DNA of 64,000 nt from Denitratisoma sp. DHT3 (GCF_007833355.1 NZ_CP020914.1:2466047-2530046); one strand, 5' to 3'. Shown: positions 36,820-46,302, numbered from the stretch's first letter. Notes: generated by a model from the sequence alone, not told the origin. Translations and numbers: made by a program.

Positions 36820-37500
36820 TCACCGTTCGCCAAACACCGCCGTACCCACCCGCACGAGGGTGGCGCCTTCGGCGATGGCGCATTCCAGGTCGCCGGACAT
36901 GCCCATCGACAGGGTGTCCAGCGCCAGGCCACCGGCGTTCAATTCGTCGCGCAATTGTCGCAGCAAGGCGAAGCGGCCGCGCAGCAGCCCAAGATCGTCC
37001 GTCGGCTCGGGAATCGCCATCAGGCCGCGCAGACGCAGACCCGGCAGCGCCGCGATGGCGCGCGCCAGGGGCATCGCCTCGTGCGGCGCGCAGCCGCTCT
37101 TGCTGGCCTCGCCGCTGACATTGACCTGCAGGCAGACGTTGAGCGGCGGCAGGTTTGCCGGCCGCTGTTCCGCCAGGCGCTGGGCGACCTTCAGGCGCTC
37201 GACGGAATGGACCCAGTCGAAGCGTTCCGCCACCGGCCGGGTCTTGTTGCTTTGCAGGGGGCCGATGAAGTGCCATTCGAGTCCGGCATCGGCCAGGGCG
37301 TCGATCTTGGCGGCGGCCTCCTGCACGTAGCTTTCGCCGAACGCCCGCTGGCCGCACTCGGCGGCGGCGCGGACGGCGGTCGCCGGCCAGGTCTTGCTCA
37401 CCGCGAGCAGGCTCACGGACTCCCGTCCCCGTCCGGCGGCCGCGCAGGCAGCGGCGATGCGGGCATTGACGGCTTGCAGGTTGGCGGCGATGGATGTCAT
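36820..37500 (-). CDS. yggS: PLP homeostasis protein YggS
   Basis: This is a 226-residue PLP-binding protein with the cofactor Lys in SLLAVSKTWPA, then FGESYVQEA, WHFIGPLQSNK and SMGMSGDLE. The family keeps pyridoxal phosphate levels balanced. It is first in the leftward cluster and divergent from pilT, as in many proteobacteria. Confidence 0.95.
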   Translation of the reverse strand: MTSIAANLQAVNARIAAACAAAGRGRESVSLLAVSKTWPATAVRAAAECGQRAFGESYVQEAAAKIDALADAGLEWHFIGPLQSNKTRPVAERFDWVHSVERLKVAQRLAEQRPANLPPLNVCLQVNVSGEASKSGCAPHEAMPLARAIAALPGLRLRGLMAIPEPTDDLGLLRGRFALLRQLRDELNAGGLALDTLSMGMSGDLECAIAEGATLVRVGTAVFGER

Positions 37501-37540
37501 ATACTGTTCGGGGAAACGCTGATTGAGTCCGTTCGTGCCA

Positions 37541-37559
37541 GGCCCTTCGACAGGCTCAG
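37541..37559 (+). repeat. Short dispersed repeat, copy 2
   Basis: GGCCCTTCGACAGGCTCAG lies in the yggS-pilT divergent region and matches the minus strand at 35039-35057 in 17 of 19 positions. It is followed by CCGAACGGGC, so with the preceding CCGTTCG it can form a larger hairpin. Confidence 0.55.
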
Positions 37560-37624
37560 CCCGAACGGGCGGCTTGTTCGGCGTCTCTTCGAAGTATACC
37601 CGCCCCCATCTTCGGAAGGTCTTC

Positions 37625-38668
37625 ATGGATATCACCGAACTGCTGGCCTTCGTGGTCAAGAACAAAGCGTCCGACCTGCATCTGTCGTCCGGCCTGCCGC
37701 CGATGATCCGCGTCCACGGCGACATCCGGCGCATCAACCTGCCGCCGATGGAGCACAAGGACGTGCATGCGATGATCTACGACATCATGAACGATGGTCA
37801 GCGCAAGTTCTACGAGGAAAACCTGGAGTGCGACTTCTCCTTCGCGGTGCCCGGCCTGGCCCGTTTTCGGGTCAATGCCTACGTCCAGCAGCGTGGCGCG
37901 GCGGCGGTATTGCGGACCATTCCCTCCAAGGTGCTGACCCTGGAGCAGCTCAACTGCCCCAAGAGCTTCAAGGACATCGCCAACCAGCCCCGGGGCATCG
38001 TGCTGGTCACCGGCCCCACCGGCTCGGGCAAATCCACGACGCTGGCGGCGATGGTCGACGACATCAACGAGAACGAATACGGCCACATCCTGACGGTGGA
38101 GGATCCGATCGAATTCGTCCATGAATCGAAGAAGTGCCTGATCAACCAGCGCGAGGTGGGGCCCCACACCCTGTCGTTCGCCAACGCGCTGCGCTCGGCC
38201 CTGCGCGAGGACCCGGACGTGATCCTGGTGGGCGAAATGCGCGACCTGGAAACCATCCGCCTGGCGCTGACGGCGGCGGAAACGGGCCATCTGGTGTTCG
38301 GCACCCTGCACACCTCCAGCGCCGCCAAGACGGTGGACCGGATCGTCGACGTCTTCCCCGCCGCCGAGAAGGAGATGGTGCGCGCGATGCTCTCCGAATC
38401 CCTGCGCGCGGTGATCTCCCAGGCGCTGCTGAAGACCAAGGACGGCAGCGGCCGGGTGGCGGCCCACGAGATCATGATCGGCACGCCGGCGATCCGCAAC
38501 CTGATCCGGGAAAACAAGATCGCCCAGATGTATTCGGCGATCCAGACCGGCCAGCAGTACGGCATGCAGACCCTGGACCAGAACCTGCAGGACCTGGTCC
38601 GGCGCAATATCGTCTCCGCGGCCGAAGCCCGCAGCAAGGCGGCCAACAAGGATAATTTCGCCGGCTGA
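37625..38668 (+). CDS. pilT: Type IV pilus retraction ATPase PilT
   Basis: This is a 347-residue secretion-type ATPase with Walker A GPTGSGKST, the Asp box VEDPIEFVH, Walker B VILVGEMRD and the PilT-specific AIRNLIRE helix. It depolymerises type IV pili for twitching motility. Its stop codon lies exactly in the loop of a 20-bp hairpin. pilU follows 100 bp later. Confidence 0.96.
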   Translation: MDITELLAFVVKNKASDLHLSSGLPPMIRVHGDIRRINLPPMEHKDVHAMIYDIMNDGQRKFYEENLECDFSFAVPGLARFRVNAYVQQRGAAAVLRTIPSKVLTLEQLNCPKSFKDIANQPRGIVLVTGPTGSGKSTTLAAMVDDINENEYGHILTVEDPIEFVHESKKCLINQREVGPHTLSFANALRSALREDPDVILVGEMRDLETIRLALTAAETGHLVFGTLHTSSAAKTVDRIVDVFPAAEKEMVRAMLSESLRAVISQALLKTKDGSGRVAAHEIMIGTPAIRNLIRENKIAQMYSAIQTGQQYGMQTLDQNLQDLVRRNIVSAAEARSKAANKDNFAG

Positions 38669-38689
38669 GGCCGGCGAAATTATCCTTGT
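38646..38689 (+). terminator. 20-bp perfect hairpin with the pilT stop codon in its loop
   Basis: The arms 38646-38665 and 38670-38689 are perfect inverted copies. The loop is TGAG and its first three bases are the pilT stop codon. The stem therefore repeats the last six-plus codons of pilT in inverted form. There is no long T tract on the plus strand. It may terminate, stabilise the mRNA 3' end, or couple pilU expression to ribosome position. Confidence 0.85.
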
Positions 38690-38768
38690 CGAAACTCGGC
38701 CCGCCCCTCCCATCCTCCCCTCACGGGGAGGCTTCTAGTAAGAGCCGCAAGCGGCTAAGGATTTAAAA

Positions 38769-39905
38769 ATGGAACGCGACGAGGCACTCAAATTCATGTA
38801 CCAGCTGCTGGCCATGATGGTCCAGAAGAAGGGTTCCGACCTGTTCATCACCGCCGGCTTCCCGCCGGCGATCAAGATCGACGGCAAGATGACACCGGCC
38901 ACCACCCAGCCCCTGACGCCCCAGCACACCATGGAACTGGCGCGGGCGGTGATGAACGACAAGCAGGCGGCCGAGTTCGAGGCCAGCAAGGAATGCAATT
39001 TCGCCATCTCGCCGGCCGGCATCGGCCGCTTCCGGGTGAATGCCTTCGTCCAGCAGGGCCGCACCGGCCTGGTGCTGCGGACCATCAACACCACGATCCC
39101 TGATTTCGACGAGCTCAAGCTGCCCCAGGTGCTGAAGGAAGTGGCGATGACCAAGCGCGGCCTGGTGCTGTTCGTCGGCGGAACCGGCTCGGGCAAATCC
39201 ACTTCGCTGGCGGCCATGATCGGCTACCGCAACCAGAATTCCTACGGCCACATCATCACCATCGAGGATCCGGTCGAATACGTGCACGACCACCGGAACT
39301 GCGTGATCACCCAGCGCGAGGTGGGCGTGGATACCGAGTCCTGGGAGGCGGCACTGAAGAACACGCTGCGCCAGGCGCCTGACGTGATCCTGATCGGCGA
39401 GATTCGCGACAGGGAGGTGATGGAGCACGCTATCGCCTTTGCCGAAACCGGTCACCTGGCGATGGGCACGCTCCACGCCAACAACTCCAACCAGGCGCTG
39501 GACCGGATCATCAACTTCTTCCCGGAGGAGCGCCGGCCGCAACTGCTGATGGACTTGTCGCTGAACCTCAAGGCCGTCGTGTCCCAGCGCCTGATCCCCC
39601 TGAAGGAGGGCAAGGGCCGGGCGGCGGCCGTGGAAATCCTGCTCAACTCGCCCCTGATTTCCGACCTGATCGGCAAGGGCGAGGTCCACGGCATCAAGGA
39701 GATCATGAAGAAATCCCGCGAGCTGGGGATGCAGACCTTCGACCAGGCCCTGTTCGACCTGCACGAAGCGGACAAGATCAGCTATGAGGACGCCTTGCGC
39801 TTCGCCGACTCGATGAACGAGGTGCGGCTGATGATCAAACTCAACGGCAAGGACGCCAAGGAAAAGGACGTCAACGCCGGCATCCAGAATCTGGACATCG
39901 TCTGA
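38769..39905 (+). CDS. pilU: PilT/PilU-type retraction ATPase PilU
   Basis: This is a 378-residue paralogue of PilT with Walker A GGTGSGKST, IEDPVEYVHD and VILIGEIRD. It lacks the AIRNLIRE motif at the corresponding position (reads LISDLIGKG), as expected for PilU, the PilT-dependent accessory retraction ATPase. The C-terminal tail is longer than PilT's. Confidence 0.95.
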   Translation: MERDEALKFMYQLLAMMVQKKGSDLFITAGFPPAIKIDGKMTPATTQPLTPQHTMELARAVMNDKQAAEFEASKECNFAISPAGIGRFRVNAFVQQGRTGLVLRTINTTIPDFDELKLPQVLKEVAMTKRGLVLFVGGTGSGKSTSLAAMIGYRNQNSYGHIITIEDPVEYVHDHRNCVITQREVGVDTESWEAALKNTLRQAPDVILIGEIRDREVMEHAIAFAETGHLAMGTLHANNSNQALDRIINFFPEERRPQLLMDLSLNLKAVVSQRLIPLKEGKGRAAAVEILLNSPLISDLIGKGEVHGIKEIMKKSRELGMQTFDQALFDLHEADKISYEDALRFADSMNEVRLMIKLNGKDAKEKDVNAGIQNLDIV

Positions 39906-39917
39906 GTGTGAAAACGT

Positions 39918-40061
39918 AGCTTTTCCGCCGCGCCGTCGCAAGGGAAAGCGGCACGCGCCGCCAGGCGCAAACGGGATGCTGCCGCCACGGCAGCTCCCCG
40001 TGACTTTCGAGCACAGCGAGCCGATGAGAACCCCCCGCGAGGGGAGCGAAGGGGGGCGAGC
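39918..40061. repeat. Direct repeat left of the FKBP gene
   Basis: About 144 bases here recur at 40447-40585 in the same orientation. Both begin AGCTTTTCCGCCGCGCCG, both have a GAGCgCAGCGAGCC-like middle, and both end with a GAGAACCCCCC hairpin and CGAAGGGGGGCGAGC. The middle third is diverged between copies. The two copies exactly bracket the FKBP gene. Confidence 0.85.
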
Positions 40062-40071
40062 GTCAGTTCGC

Positions 40072-40419
40072 TCAGTCGATCTCCAGCAGTTCCACCTCGA
40101 ACACCAGCGTCGCGTTGGGCGGAATCACGCCGCCGGCGCCGCGCGGACCGTAGCCCAGATGGGGCGGGATGGTGAGGCGGCGCACGCCGCCGATCTTCAT
40201 GCCCTGCACCCCCTGGTCCCAGCCGGCGATGACCTGGCGGCCGCCCAGGTGGAATTCGAAAGGCTCGTTGCGGTCGCGGCTGGAATCGAACTTCCGCCCG
40301 TCGGTGAGCCAGCCGGTGTAATGGACCAGCACCCACTGCCCGGCGGCGGCTTCGGCGCCATCGCCGACGCTGATGTCCTCGATGCCGAGTTCGCTAATGT
40401 CGTTGGTATTCGTATCCAT
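40072..40419 (-). CDS. FKBP-type peptidyl-prolyl cis-trans isomerase
   Basis: This is a 115-residue single-domain FKBP with no signal peptide, so it is cytoplasmic. Visible blocks are [49 protein letters not shown] and [16 protein letters not shown], which contain the isomerase pocket residues. It speeds Xaa-Pro isomerisation in folding. The gene is enclosed by two ~140-bp direct repeats and may have moved as a cassette. Confidence 0.94.
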   Translation of the reverse strand: MDTNTNDISELGIEDISVGDGAEAAAGQWVLVHYTGWLTDGRKFDSSRDRNEPFEFHLGGRQVIAGWDQGVQGMKIGGVRRLTIPPHLGYGPRGAGGVIPPNATLVFEVELLEID

Positions 40420-40446
40420 GGTGTCTTTCTCTTTAGGTTAAAAAAC

Positions 40447-40585
40447 AGCTTTTCCGCCGCGCCGCCGCAAGGAAAAGCGGCACGTGGCGCCAGCCGCATC
40501 CTATCGGTGCCGCCACAACGTTCCCCGTAATATCGAGCGCAGCGAGCCAGAGAGAACCCCCCGGAGGGGGCGAAGGGGGGCGAGC
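40447..40585. repeat. Direct repeat right of the FKBP gene
   Basis: This is the second copy of the repeat at 39918-40061, with strong identity at both ends and divergence in the middle. It fills the gap between the FKBP start and the apaH stop. Read on the minus strand, it contains GGCTCGCTGCGCTCG, a tail shared with the repeats at 8913 and 46369. Confidence 0.85.
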
Positions 40586-40590
40586 CCTTT

Positions 40591-41418
40591 TCACCCCCAG
40601 TCGCCAGACTGCACATGGACGCGGCAAGGCAACTGGAACACCCGCCGGTCCTCCAGCCGCACCGCGGTCAGGGAGCCGCCCCACAGGCAACCGGTGTCGA
40701 GCGCCAGCAAGCGGGGTTCGACGCGCAGCCCCAGCGCCGACCAGTGGCCGCAGATCAGCGTGTGGTCGGCGCTGGCCCGTCCCGGTACGGCGAACCAGGG
40801 CATCTGCCCGGGCGGCGCCGAATCCAGCGCGCCCTTGGAACGGAAATCCATCACGCCCTCGGCGCTGCAAAAGCGCATCCGGGTCATGGCGTTGACCACC
40901 ACCCGCAGCCGCTCCCAGCCCGCCAGATCGTCGCGCCAGGCGGCGGGTTCGGAGCCCCACATGCGGGCCAGGAACTGGCGGTAGTCGGGCGCGCGCAGCG
41001 CGCGGCTCACTTCCGCCGACAGCTCGGCGGCCTGGGCCACGGACCATTGGGGCAGGAGGCCGGCATGCACCATCGCGTAGTCGCCCTCGACGTGGAACAG
41101 CGGACAGCCGCGCAGCCAGTCCAGCAGCTCGTCGCGGTCGGGCGCGGCCAGCACCGCCTGCAGGGTGTCGTCGCTGTTGGTGCGGCCGTGGCCTTCGGCC
41201 TGCATGATAAGATGCAGATCGTGATTGCCCAGCACCACCACGGCCCTCTCGCCCAGCGAATGCACGAAGCGCAGGGTTTCCAGGGACTGGGTGCCGCGAT
41301 TGACCAGGTCGCCGACGAACCAGAGCCGGTCGTTGCGGGCATCGAAATTCAATTCGTCCAGCAGTTGGGTCAGGGCATCGAAACAGCCCTGGATGTCACC
41401 GATCGCATACGTCGCCAT
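40591..41418 (-). CDS. apaH: Symmetrical bis(5'-nucleosyl)-tetraphosphatase
   Basis: This is a 275-residue metallophosphatase with the motifs GDIQGC, GDLVNRG and GNHD at the N-terminus and CGHWSALG late in the chain. It hydrolyses diadenosine tetraphosphate to two ADP and also decaps Np4-capped RNA in E. coli. The ATG at 41418 faces a divergent glycosyltransferase gene 17 bp away, so their promoters must overlap. Confidence 0.95.
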   Translation of the reverse strand: MATYAIGDIQGCFDALTQLLDELNFDARNDRLWFVGDLVNRGTQSLETLRFVHSLGERAVVVLGNHDLHLIMQAEGHGRTNSDDTLQAVLAAPDRDELLDWLRGCPLFHVEGDYAMVHAGLLPQWSVAQAAELSAEVSRALRAPDYRQFLARMWGSEPAAWRDDLAGWERLRVVVNAMTRMRFCSAEGVMDFRSKGALDSAPPGQMPWFAVPGRASADHTLICGHWSALGLRVEPRLLALDTGCLWGGSLTAVRLEDRRVFQLPCRVHVQSGDWG

Positions 41419-41435
41419 AGTTCCCGCAGTCTACC

Positions 41436-42479
41436 GTGACTATCCTGCCCACGCCCCGCATCCTGGTGATCCGCCGCGACAACATCGGCGATCTGGTATG
41501 CACCACGCCGCTGATCCACGCGCTGCGCCAGCGCTTTCCCCAGGGCTGGCTGGGGGCGCTGGTGAATAGCTACAACGCCCCGGTGCTGAGCGGCAGCCCC
41601 GATCTCGACGAGCTCTTCGTCTACACCAAGGCCAAGCATCGCGAGACTGGGGAGAGCCTGCCGGGCATCTTCTGGCGGCGCCTGCGGATGCTGCGCCGCC
41701 TGCGGCGGATGGGCCTGGACGACGTGATCATCGCCACGCCGCTGCCGCAGGCGCGCATGGTGCGCCTGGCCCGCTGGCTGAAGCCGCGGCGGGTGATCGC
41801 CTTCGGCCCTTGCGGCGCCGACCTGGAACTGCCGCTGACCACGGAGCCGCTGCATGAAGTGGAGCACGTGTTCCGCGTCGCCCGCGAGTACGGCATCGAG
41901 GGCGCGCCGCCGGCCTGCCGCATCCAATCCGCCGCCGCCCAAACCCATGGGGCCGACGCCGACCGCATCGCGATCCACATCAGCGCCCGCAAACCGTCGC
42001 AACGCTGGCCGGCGGAACGCTTCGTGGCCCTGATCCGGATGCTGCGCCAGACGCATCCCGGCCTGCGCTTCCGCCTGCTGTGGGCGCCCGGCCCGGCCGA
42101 CGACCCGCGCCATCCGGGGGACGACGAGAAGGCCCGCAGCATTCTCCAGGCGCTGGACGCCCAGGGCGCTCCGGACGCCCCGGACACCGAACGCCCGATC
42201 GAGCCGGTCGCCACCCGCACCCTGCCGGAATTGATCCAGGCCCTGGCCGGCTGCGGCGCGCTGATCTGCGCCGACGGCGGCGCGATGCACCTGGGGGCGG
42301 GCCTGGGCCTGCCCATCGTCTGTCTGTTCGGCGATTCGAGCACCGAGCGCTGGCGCCCCTGGGAGGTGCCCTGCCGCGTGCTGCAAAAACCCTCGCGTCA
42401 GGTGACCGACATCGCGGTGGAGGAAGTGGCCGCCGCCTTCAATGCTCTGCGGGGCGGTATTCCGGCACCCAGCCCCTGA
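41436..42479 (+). CDS. Glycosyltransferase family 9 protein (heptosyltransferase-like)
   Basis: This is a 347-residue GT9 protein with the N-terminal RILVIRRDNIGDLVCTTPL and the ADP-heptose-binding DGGAMHLGAGLGLPIVCLFG block. It probably adds a heptose or related sugar to LPS; the acceptor is unknown. The start is a GTG. The end overlaps the oppositely oriented WbpM-like gene by 41 bp. Confidence 0.88.
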   Translation: MTILPTPRILVIRRDNIGDLVCTTPLIHALRQRFPQGWLGALVNSYNAPVLSGSPDLDELFVYTKAKHRETGESLPGIFWRRLRMLRRLRRMGLDDVIIATPLPQARMVRLARWLKPRRVIAFGPCGADLELPLTTEPLHEVEHVFRVAREYGIEGAPPACRIQSAAAQTHGADADRIAIHISARKPSQRWPAERFVALIRMLRQTHPGLRFRLLWAPGPADDPRHPGDDEKARSILQALDAQGAPDAPDTERPIEPVATRTLPELIQALAGCGALICADGGAMHLGAGLGLPIVCLFGDSSTERWRPWEVPCRVLQKPSRQVTDIAVEEVAAAFNALRGGIPAPSP

Positions 42480-44277
42480 GACCCGCCTTCACCTCGTATT
42501 CGGTGCGGGTCGGCGCCGCCAGCCATTCCTCCACGCCGCGCAGCCAGTCGGCGCCGGGGGTGCCGTTTTCCTTGTTGATGCGCAGCTTGGCGTGGTGCGT
42601 CGGCAGCGTGGTCCCGCCGTCGGCCAGCAACTCCTCGTAGAGCTTCTCGCCGGGGCGCAGGCCGGTGAATTCGATCGGAATCTCGCGCTCGCTGAAGCCC
42701 GAGAGCCGGATCATGTCGCGCGCCAGGTCCACGATCTTGATCGGCGCGCCCATGTCGAGCACGAAGGTTTCGCCGCCGCCGCCCATCAGGGCCGCCTGCA
42801 ACACCAATTGGGCGGCTTCGGGAATCAGCATGAAATAGCGCACGATCTCCGGGTGGGTGACGGTGACCGGACCGCCGCGCGCGATCTGCTCGCGGAACTT
42901 GGGAATCACGCTGCCGCTGGAACCGAGCACGTTGCCGAAGCGCACGGTGACGAAACGGGTGGTGTGTCCGCCCTGGTGCTGCAGCGCCTGGCAGACCCGC
43001 TCCGCCAGGCGCTTGCTGGCGCCCATGACGCTGGTGGGATTGATCGCCTTGTCGGTGGAGACCAGCACGAACTTGCCCACGCCCTGGCTCATCGCGGCGC
43101 GGGCCGCGCCCAGCGTGCCCAGCACGTTGTTCTTCACCGCGGCCCAGGCGTTCTCACCCTCCATCAGCGGCACGTGCTTGTAGGCGGCGGCATGGAACAC
43201 CACCTCGGGGCGGTGGCGGGCCATCACATGGCGCAGGGCGATCTCGTCCTTGGTGTCGCCCACCACGCAGGCGATGGGCAGGCGCGGATAGGCGACGGAG
43301 AACTCCTGCTCGATCATGTACAGAGCGAATTCGGACAACTCGTGGAACACCAGCCGGCCGGGGTCGAAGCGGGCCACCTGGCGCGCCAGTTCCGCGCCGA
43401 TCGAGCCGCCGGCGCCGGTCACCAGCACCGTGCGATTTTCCAGCAGCCCGTGCAGGCCCGGGCTGTCCAGTTGCACCGGCGCCCGGCCCAGCACGTCCTC
43501 CAGGTCCACGTGGCGCACTTCGGACACCGACACCTTGCCGGCCAGCACGTCGGTCAAGGCGGGGATGGTCATCACGTTGAGGCCCGCGTCGACCGCCAGT
43601 TCGATCGCGCGGCGGCGGGCGTCGCTGTTGTCGCCGGGAATGGCGACGATGACATGGCCGACGCCGAGGCGGCTGGCCTGCGCCGCCACCTGGTCGAGGC
43701 GGCCGAGGACCGTGGTGCCGTGGATCTGACGGCCCAGCTTGCTGCCGTCGTCGCTCAGCAGACCGAGCACCTGCCAGCGGATGTTCTGGGTCAGCGCCCG
43801 CAGCAGGGTCACCGCCACCTCGCCGGCGCCCATCACCAGCACCGGCGTGGCGTCCGGCGGACGCGGCGTGAGCAGGTCGCCGTCCTTCCAGGCGCGGTAG
43901 AGGAAACGGCTGCCCCCCATCAGGATCACCAGCAGGATCGGGTTCAGCACCGAAATGCCGGCCGGCAGATTCGCCAGCCGGCCCTGCAGCCAGAGCAGCG
44001 CCGGCACCGCCAGGGCGGCGGTGCCGGAAGCCAGCATGATGCGGCGCAGGTCCGGAATGCTGGCGAACCGCCAGATGCCGCGATAGAGGCCGAAGTACAT
44101 GAAAATGGCCCCTTCCAGGGGAAGCACCCAGGCCAGATCCAGCAGCATGGTCGGAACCTGGTTGATGGGAATCGAGAAATCGTAGGCCAGACCGTAGGCG
44201 GACATCCAGGCCAGGACCGCGGCGGCGAGGTCGTAGGTCATGGCGACCAGCATGCGCCAATTGATGCGTTGTTTCAC
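42439..44277 (-). CDS. Nucleoside-diphosphate-sugar dehydratase, WbpM/FlaA1/CapD-like
   Basis: This is a 612-residue protein with four N-terminal transmembrane helices, a CoA-binding-like Rossmann domain (VLVMGAGEVAVTLLRAL) and a C-terminal SDR domain with VLVTGAGGSIGAEL. The active site is STDKAINPTSVMGASKRLAE, where Met replaces the usual Tyr as in WbpM. Such enzymes make 4-keto-6-deoxy-HexNAc donors from UDP-GlcNAc. The start is a GTG that overlaps the upstream WecA-like stop (GTGA). It probably supplies the first sugar for the adjacent initiating transferase. Confidence 0.93.
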   Translation of the reverse strand: MKQRINWRMLVAMTYDLAAAVLAWMSAYGLAYDFSIPINQVPTMLLDLAWVLPLEGAIFMYFGLYRGIWRFASIPDLRRIMLASGTAALAVPALLWLQGRLANLPAGISVLNPILLVILMGGSRFLYRAWKDGDLLTPRPPDATPVLVMGAGEVAVTLLRALTQNIRWQVLGLLSDDGSKLGRQIHGTTVLGRLDQVAAQASRLGVGHVIVAIPGDNSDARRRAIELAVDAGLNVMTIPALTDVLAGKVSVSEVRHVDLEDVLGRAPVQLDSPGLHGLLENRTVLVTGAGGSIGAELARQVARFDPGRLVFHELSEFALYMIEQEFSVAYPRLPIACVVGDTKDEIALRHVMARHRPEVVFHAAAYKHVPLMEGENAWAAVKNNVLGTLGAARAAMSQGVGKFVLVSTDKAINPTSVMGASKRLAERVCQALQHQGGHTTRFVTVRFGNVLGSSGSVIPKFREQIARGGPVTVTHPEIVRYFMLIPEAAQLVLQAALMGGGGETFVLDMGAPIKIVDLARDMIRLSGFSEREIPIEFTGLRPGEKLYEELLADGGTTLPTHHAKLRINKENGTPGADWLRGVEEWLAAPTRTEYEVKAGLRGWVPEYRPAEH

Positions 44278-45251
44278 GACTGGCTCCGATGCCGCCGCCA
44301 CATGCGGTCGACGCACCCCAGCAGCGCCAGAAACCCGCCCAGGCAGACACCCAGCGCGGGCCAGAGCAGGGCCGGCGATGCCTGGCGCAACGCCAGGGCG
44401 GCCGCGGCGCAGCCCGCCATCAGCGCGTAGGCCGCGCCGGCCAGGCGGCGATGGCTCCAGCCCATGCGCACCAGGCGTTGATAGTAGTGCTCGCGATGGG
44501 CCTGCCACACCCGCTCCCCGGAGAGCGCCCGGCGCCCCAGGGTGATCGTGGCGTCGGCCAGGAAGGGCAGGAACACCAGGCAGGGAAACCAGCCCGGCCA
44601 CAGATCGAGGCGAACGCCCCACAGCCCGAGGACGGCGGCCAGGAAACCCAGGGGCACCGAGCCGGCGTCCCCCATGAAGCAGCGCGCCGGCGGAAAGTTG
44701 AACACCAGGAAACCGGCACTGGCGGCGGCCAGGCTTCCGCACACGGCCGCCAGCCCCGGCTGCTGCGGCCAGGCGGCCAGCGCGTAGGCGCCGAAGCCGA
44801 ACAGGGCCATGCCGCCGGCCAGGCCGTCGGCGCCGTCCATGAAGTTGAACAGGTTCGCGCACCAGGCGATGACCAGGGCGAGCAGCGCCACCCGCCACCC
44901 GTCGGCGCCGGCCAGCAGCAGCCCGGCGGCGACGGCGGCGGCGCCCAGATGGGCGGCAAGCCGCACCATCACGGGCAGGCTGCGGCGATCGTCGGCAAAC
45001 GACAGCAGGCCGAGCGCCAGGGCCAGCAGCAGCAGGCCGCGCGCCGCAGGCATCAGCGCGGCGGCGCAGGCCAGCGCGGCGGGCAGCAGCACCAGGCCGC
45101 CGATGCGCGGCGTCGGCCGGCTGTGCAGGGAGCGGTCGTTGGGAATGTCGGCGGCGATCGCCAGGGCCCGACCGCTTTTCAGCAAAAACCCCAGAGCGGC
45201 GGCGGTCAGGAGCGCCGGCACCGGAATCAGCAGCAGTTCGTGCTCCGTCAT
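44274..45251 (-). CDS. WecA/WbpL-type undecaprenyl-phosphate sugar-1-phosphate transferase
   Basis: This is a 325-residue membrane protein with about ten hydrophobic helices. It has the MraY/WecA motifs NDRSLHSRPTPRIGG, the FNFMDGADGLAGG catalytic aspartates and FMGDAGSVPLGF. It transfers a HexNAc-1-phosphate to undecaprenyl phosphate to start O-antigen or related glycan synthesis. It overlaps the WbpM-like gene by four bases, and the pairing is the usual WbpL-WbpM arrangement. Confidence 0.93.
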   Translation of the reverse strand: MTEHELLLIPVPALLTAAALGFLLKSGRALAIAADIPNDRSLHSRPTPRIGGLVLLPAALACAAALMPAARGLLLLALALGLLSFADDRRSLPVMVRLAAHLGAAAVAAGLLLAGADGWRVALLALVIAWCANLFNFMDGADGLAGGMALFGFGAYALAAWPQQPGLAAVCGSLAAASAGFLVFNFPPARCFMGDAGSVPLGFLAAVLGLWGVRLDLWPGWFPCLVFLPFLADATITLGRRALSGERVWQAHREHYYQRLVRMGWSHRRLAGAAYALMAGCAAAALALRQASPALLWPALGVCLGGFLALLGCVDRMWRRHRSQS

Positions 45252-45297
45252 CGCACCGCGACCTTCCTGCCCGGACCGTCGGCGCAAGAGGCCGCCA

Positions 45298-46302
45298 TCA
45301 GGCGTAGTACGCCCGGTACCAGGCCACGAAACGGGCAATGCCCTCGGCCAGGGGGGTGGACGGCGCGAAGCCGGTGGCGGCGCGCAAGGCGGCGGTGTCG
45401 GCGTAGGTGGCGGGCACGTCGCCGTCCTGCATCGGCAGGAAGTTCTTGACGGCCTCCCGGCCCAGGGCCTGCTCCAGGGTGGCGATGAATTCCATCAGCT
45501 CCACCGGCTGGTGGTTGCCGATGTTCATCACCCGGTAGGGCGCCCAGCTGCCGGCCGGGTCGGGGCGTTCCTTGTCGAACGCCGGATTCGCCGCCGGCGG
45601 GCGCTCGGCGATGCGCAGCACGCCTTCGACGATGTCGTCGATGTAGGTGAAGTCGCGCTGCATCCGGCCCTCGTTGTACACGTCGATGGCGCGGCCTTCC
45701 AGGATGGCCTTGGTGAAGCCGAAATAGGCCATGTCGGGGCGGCCCCAGGGGCCATACACGGTGAAAAACCGCAGCCCGGTGGTGGGCAGGCCGTAGAGAT
45801 GGCTGTAGGCGTGGGCCATCAGTTCGTTGGCCTTCTTGGTGGCGGCGTAGAGGCTGACCGGATGATCGACGTTGTCGCCCTCGGCGAAGGGCATCCGGGT
45901 GTTGCCGCCATAGACGCTGGAGCTGCTGGCATACACCAGATGCTCGACGCGCTGGTGGCGGCAGCCTTCCAGCACATTCACGAAGCCCGTGAGGTTGCTG
46001 TCGGCGTAGGCATTGGGATTCTTCAGGGAATAGCGCACGCCGGCCTGGGCCGCCAGGTGGATCACCCGCCGCGGCCGCTCGGCGGCGAACAGCGCGGCCA
46101 TGCCCTCGCGGTCGGCCAGGTCCAGGCGCTGGAAGCGGAAGTTGGCGTGCGGCGCCAGGCGCGCCAGGCGCGCCTCCTTGAGGGACACCGCGTAGTAGTC
46201 GTTGAGGTTGTCGATGCCGACCACGTCCTCGCCCGCCGCCAGCAGGCGCTCGCAGACGTACATGCCAATGAAGCCGGCACAGCCGGTGACCAGGATTTTC
46301 AT
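45298..46302 (-). CDS. NAD-dependent epimerase, UDP-glucuronate 4-epimerase-like
   Basis: This is a 334-residue extended SDR with TGCAGFIGMYVCERLL, IHLAAQAGVRYS, ASSSSVYGG and the active site SLYAATKKANELMAHAY. The RFFTVYGPWGRPDMAYFGFT block is characteristic of UDP-glucuronate 4-epimerases. It would supply UDP-galacturonate for surface glycans. Starts at 46302 (given) or 46314 are possible and neither has a clear ribosome binding site. Confidence 0.9.
   Translation of the reverse strand: MKILVTGCAGFIGMYVCERLLAAGEDVVGIDNLNDYYAVSLKEARLARLAPHANFRFQRLDLADREGMAALFAAERPRRVIHLAAQAGVRYSLKNPNAYADSNLTGFVNVLEGCRHQRVEHLVYASSSSVYGGNTRMPFAEGDNVDHPVSLYAATKKANELMAHAYSHLYGLPTTGLRFFTVYGPWGRPDMAYFGFTKAILEGRAIDVYNEGRMQRDFTYIDDIVEGVLRIAERPPAANPAFDKERPDPAGSWAPYRVMNIGNHQPVELMEFIATLEQALGREAVKNFLPMQDGDVPATYADTAALRAATGFAPSTPLAEGIARFVAWYRAYYA

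Noticed and set aside
42439..42479. Frameshift or assembly error at the GT9/WbpM convergent overlap
   Set aside because: Both proteins keep normal C-terminal length and sequence through the 41-bp overlap, so a genuine convergent overlap is the simpler reading.
42442..44430. 662-codon plus-strand frame opposite the WbpM-like gene
   Set aside because: It is a low-complexity HQGRA-type translation without motifs. The minus-strand dehydratase explains the region.
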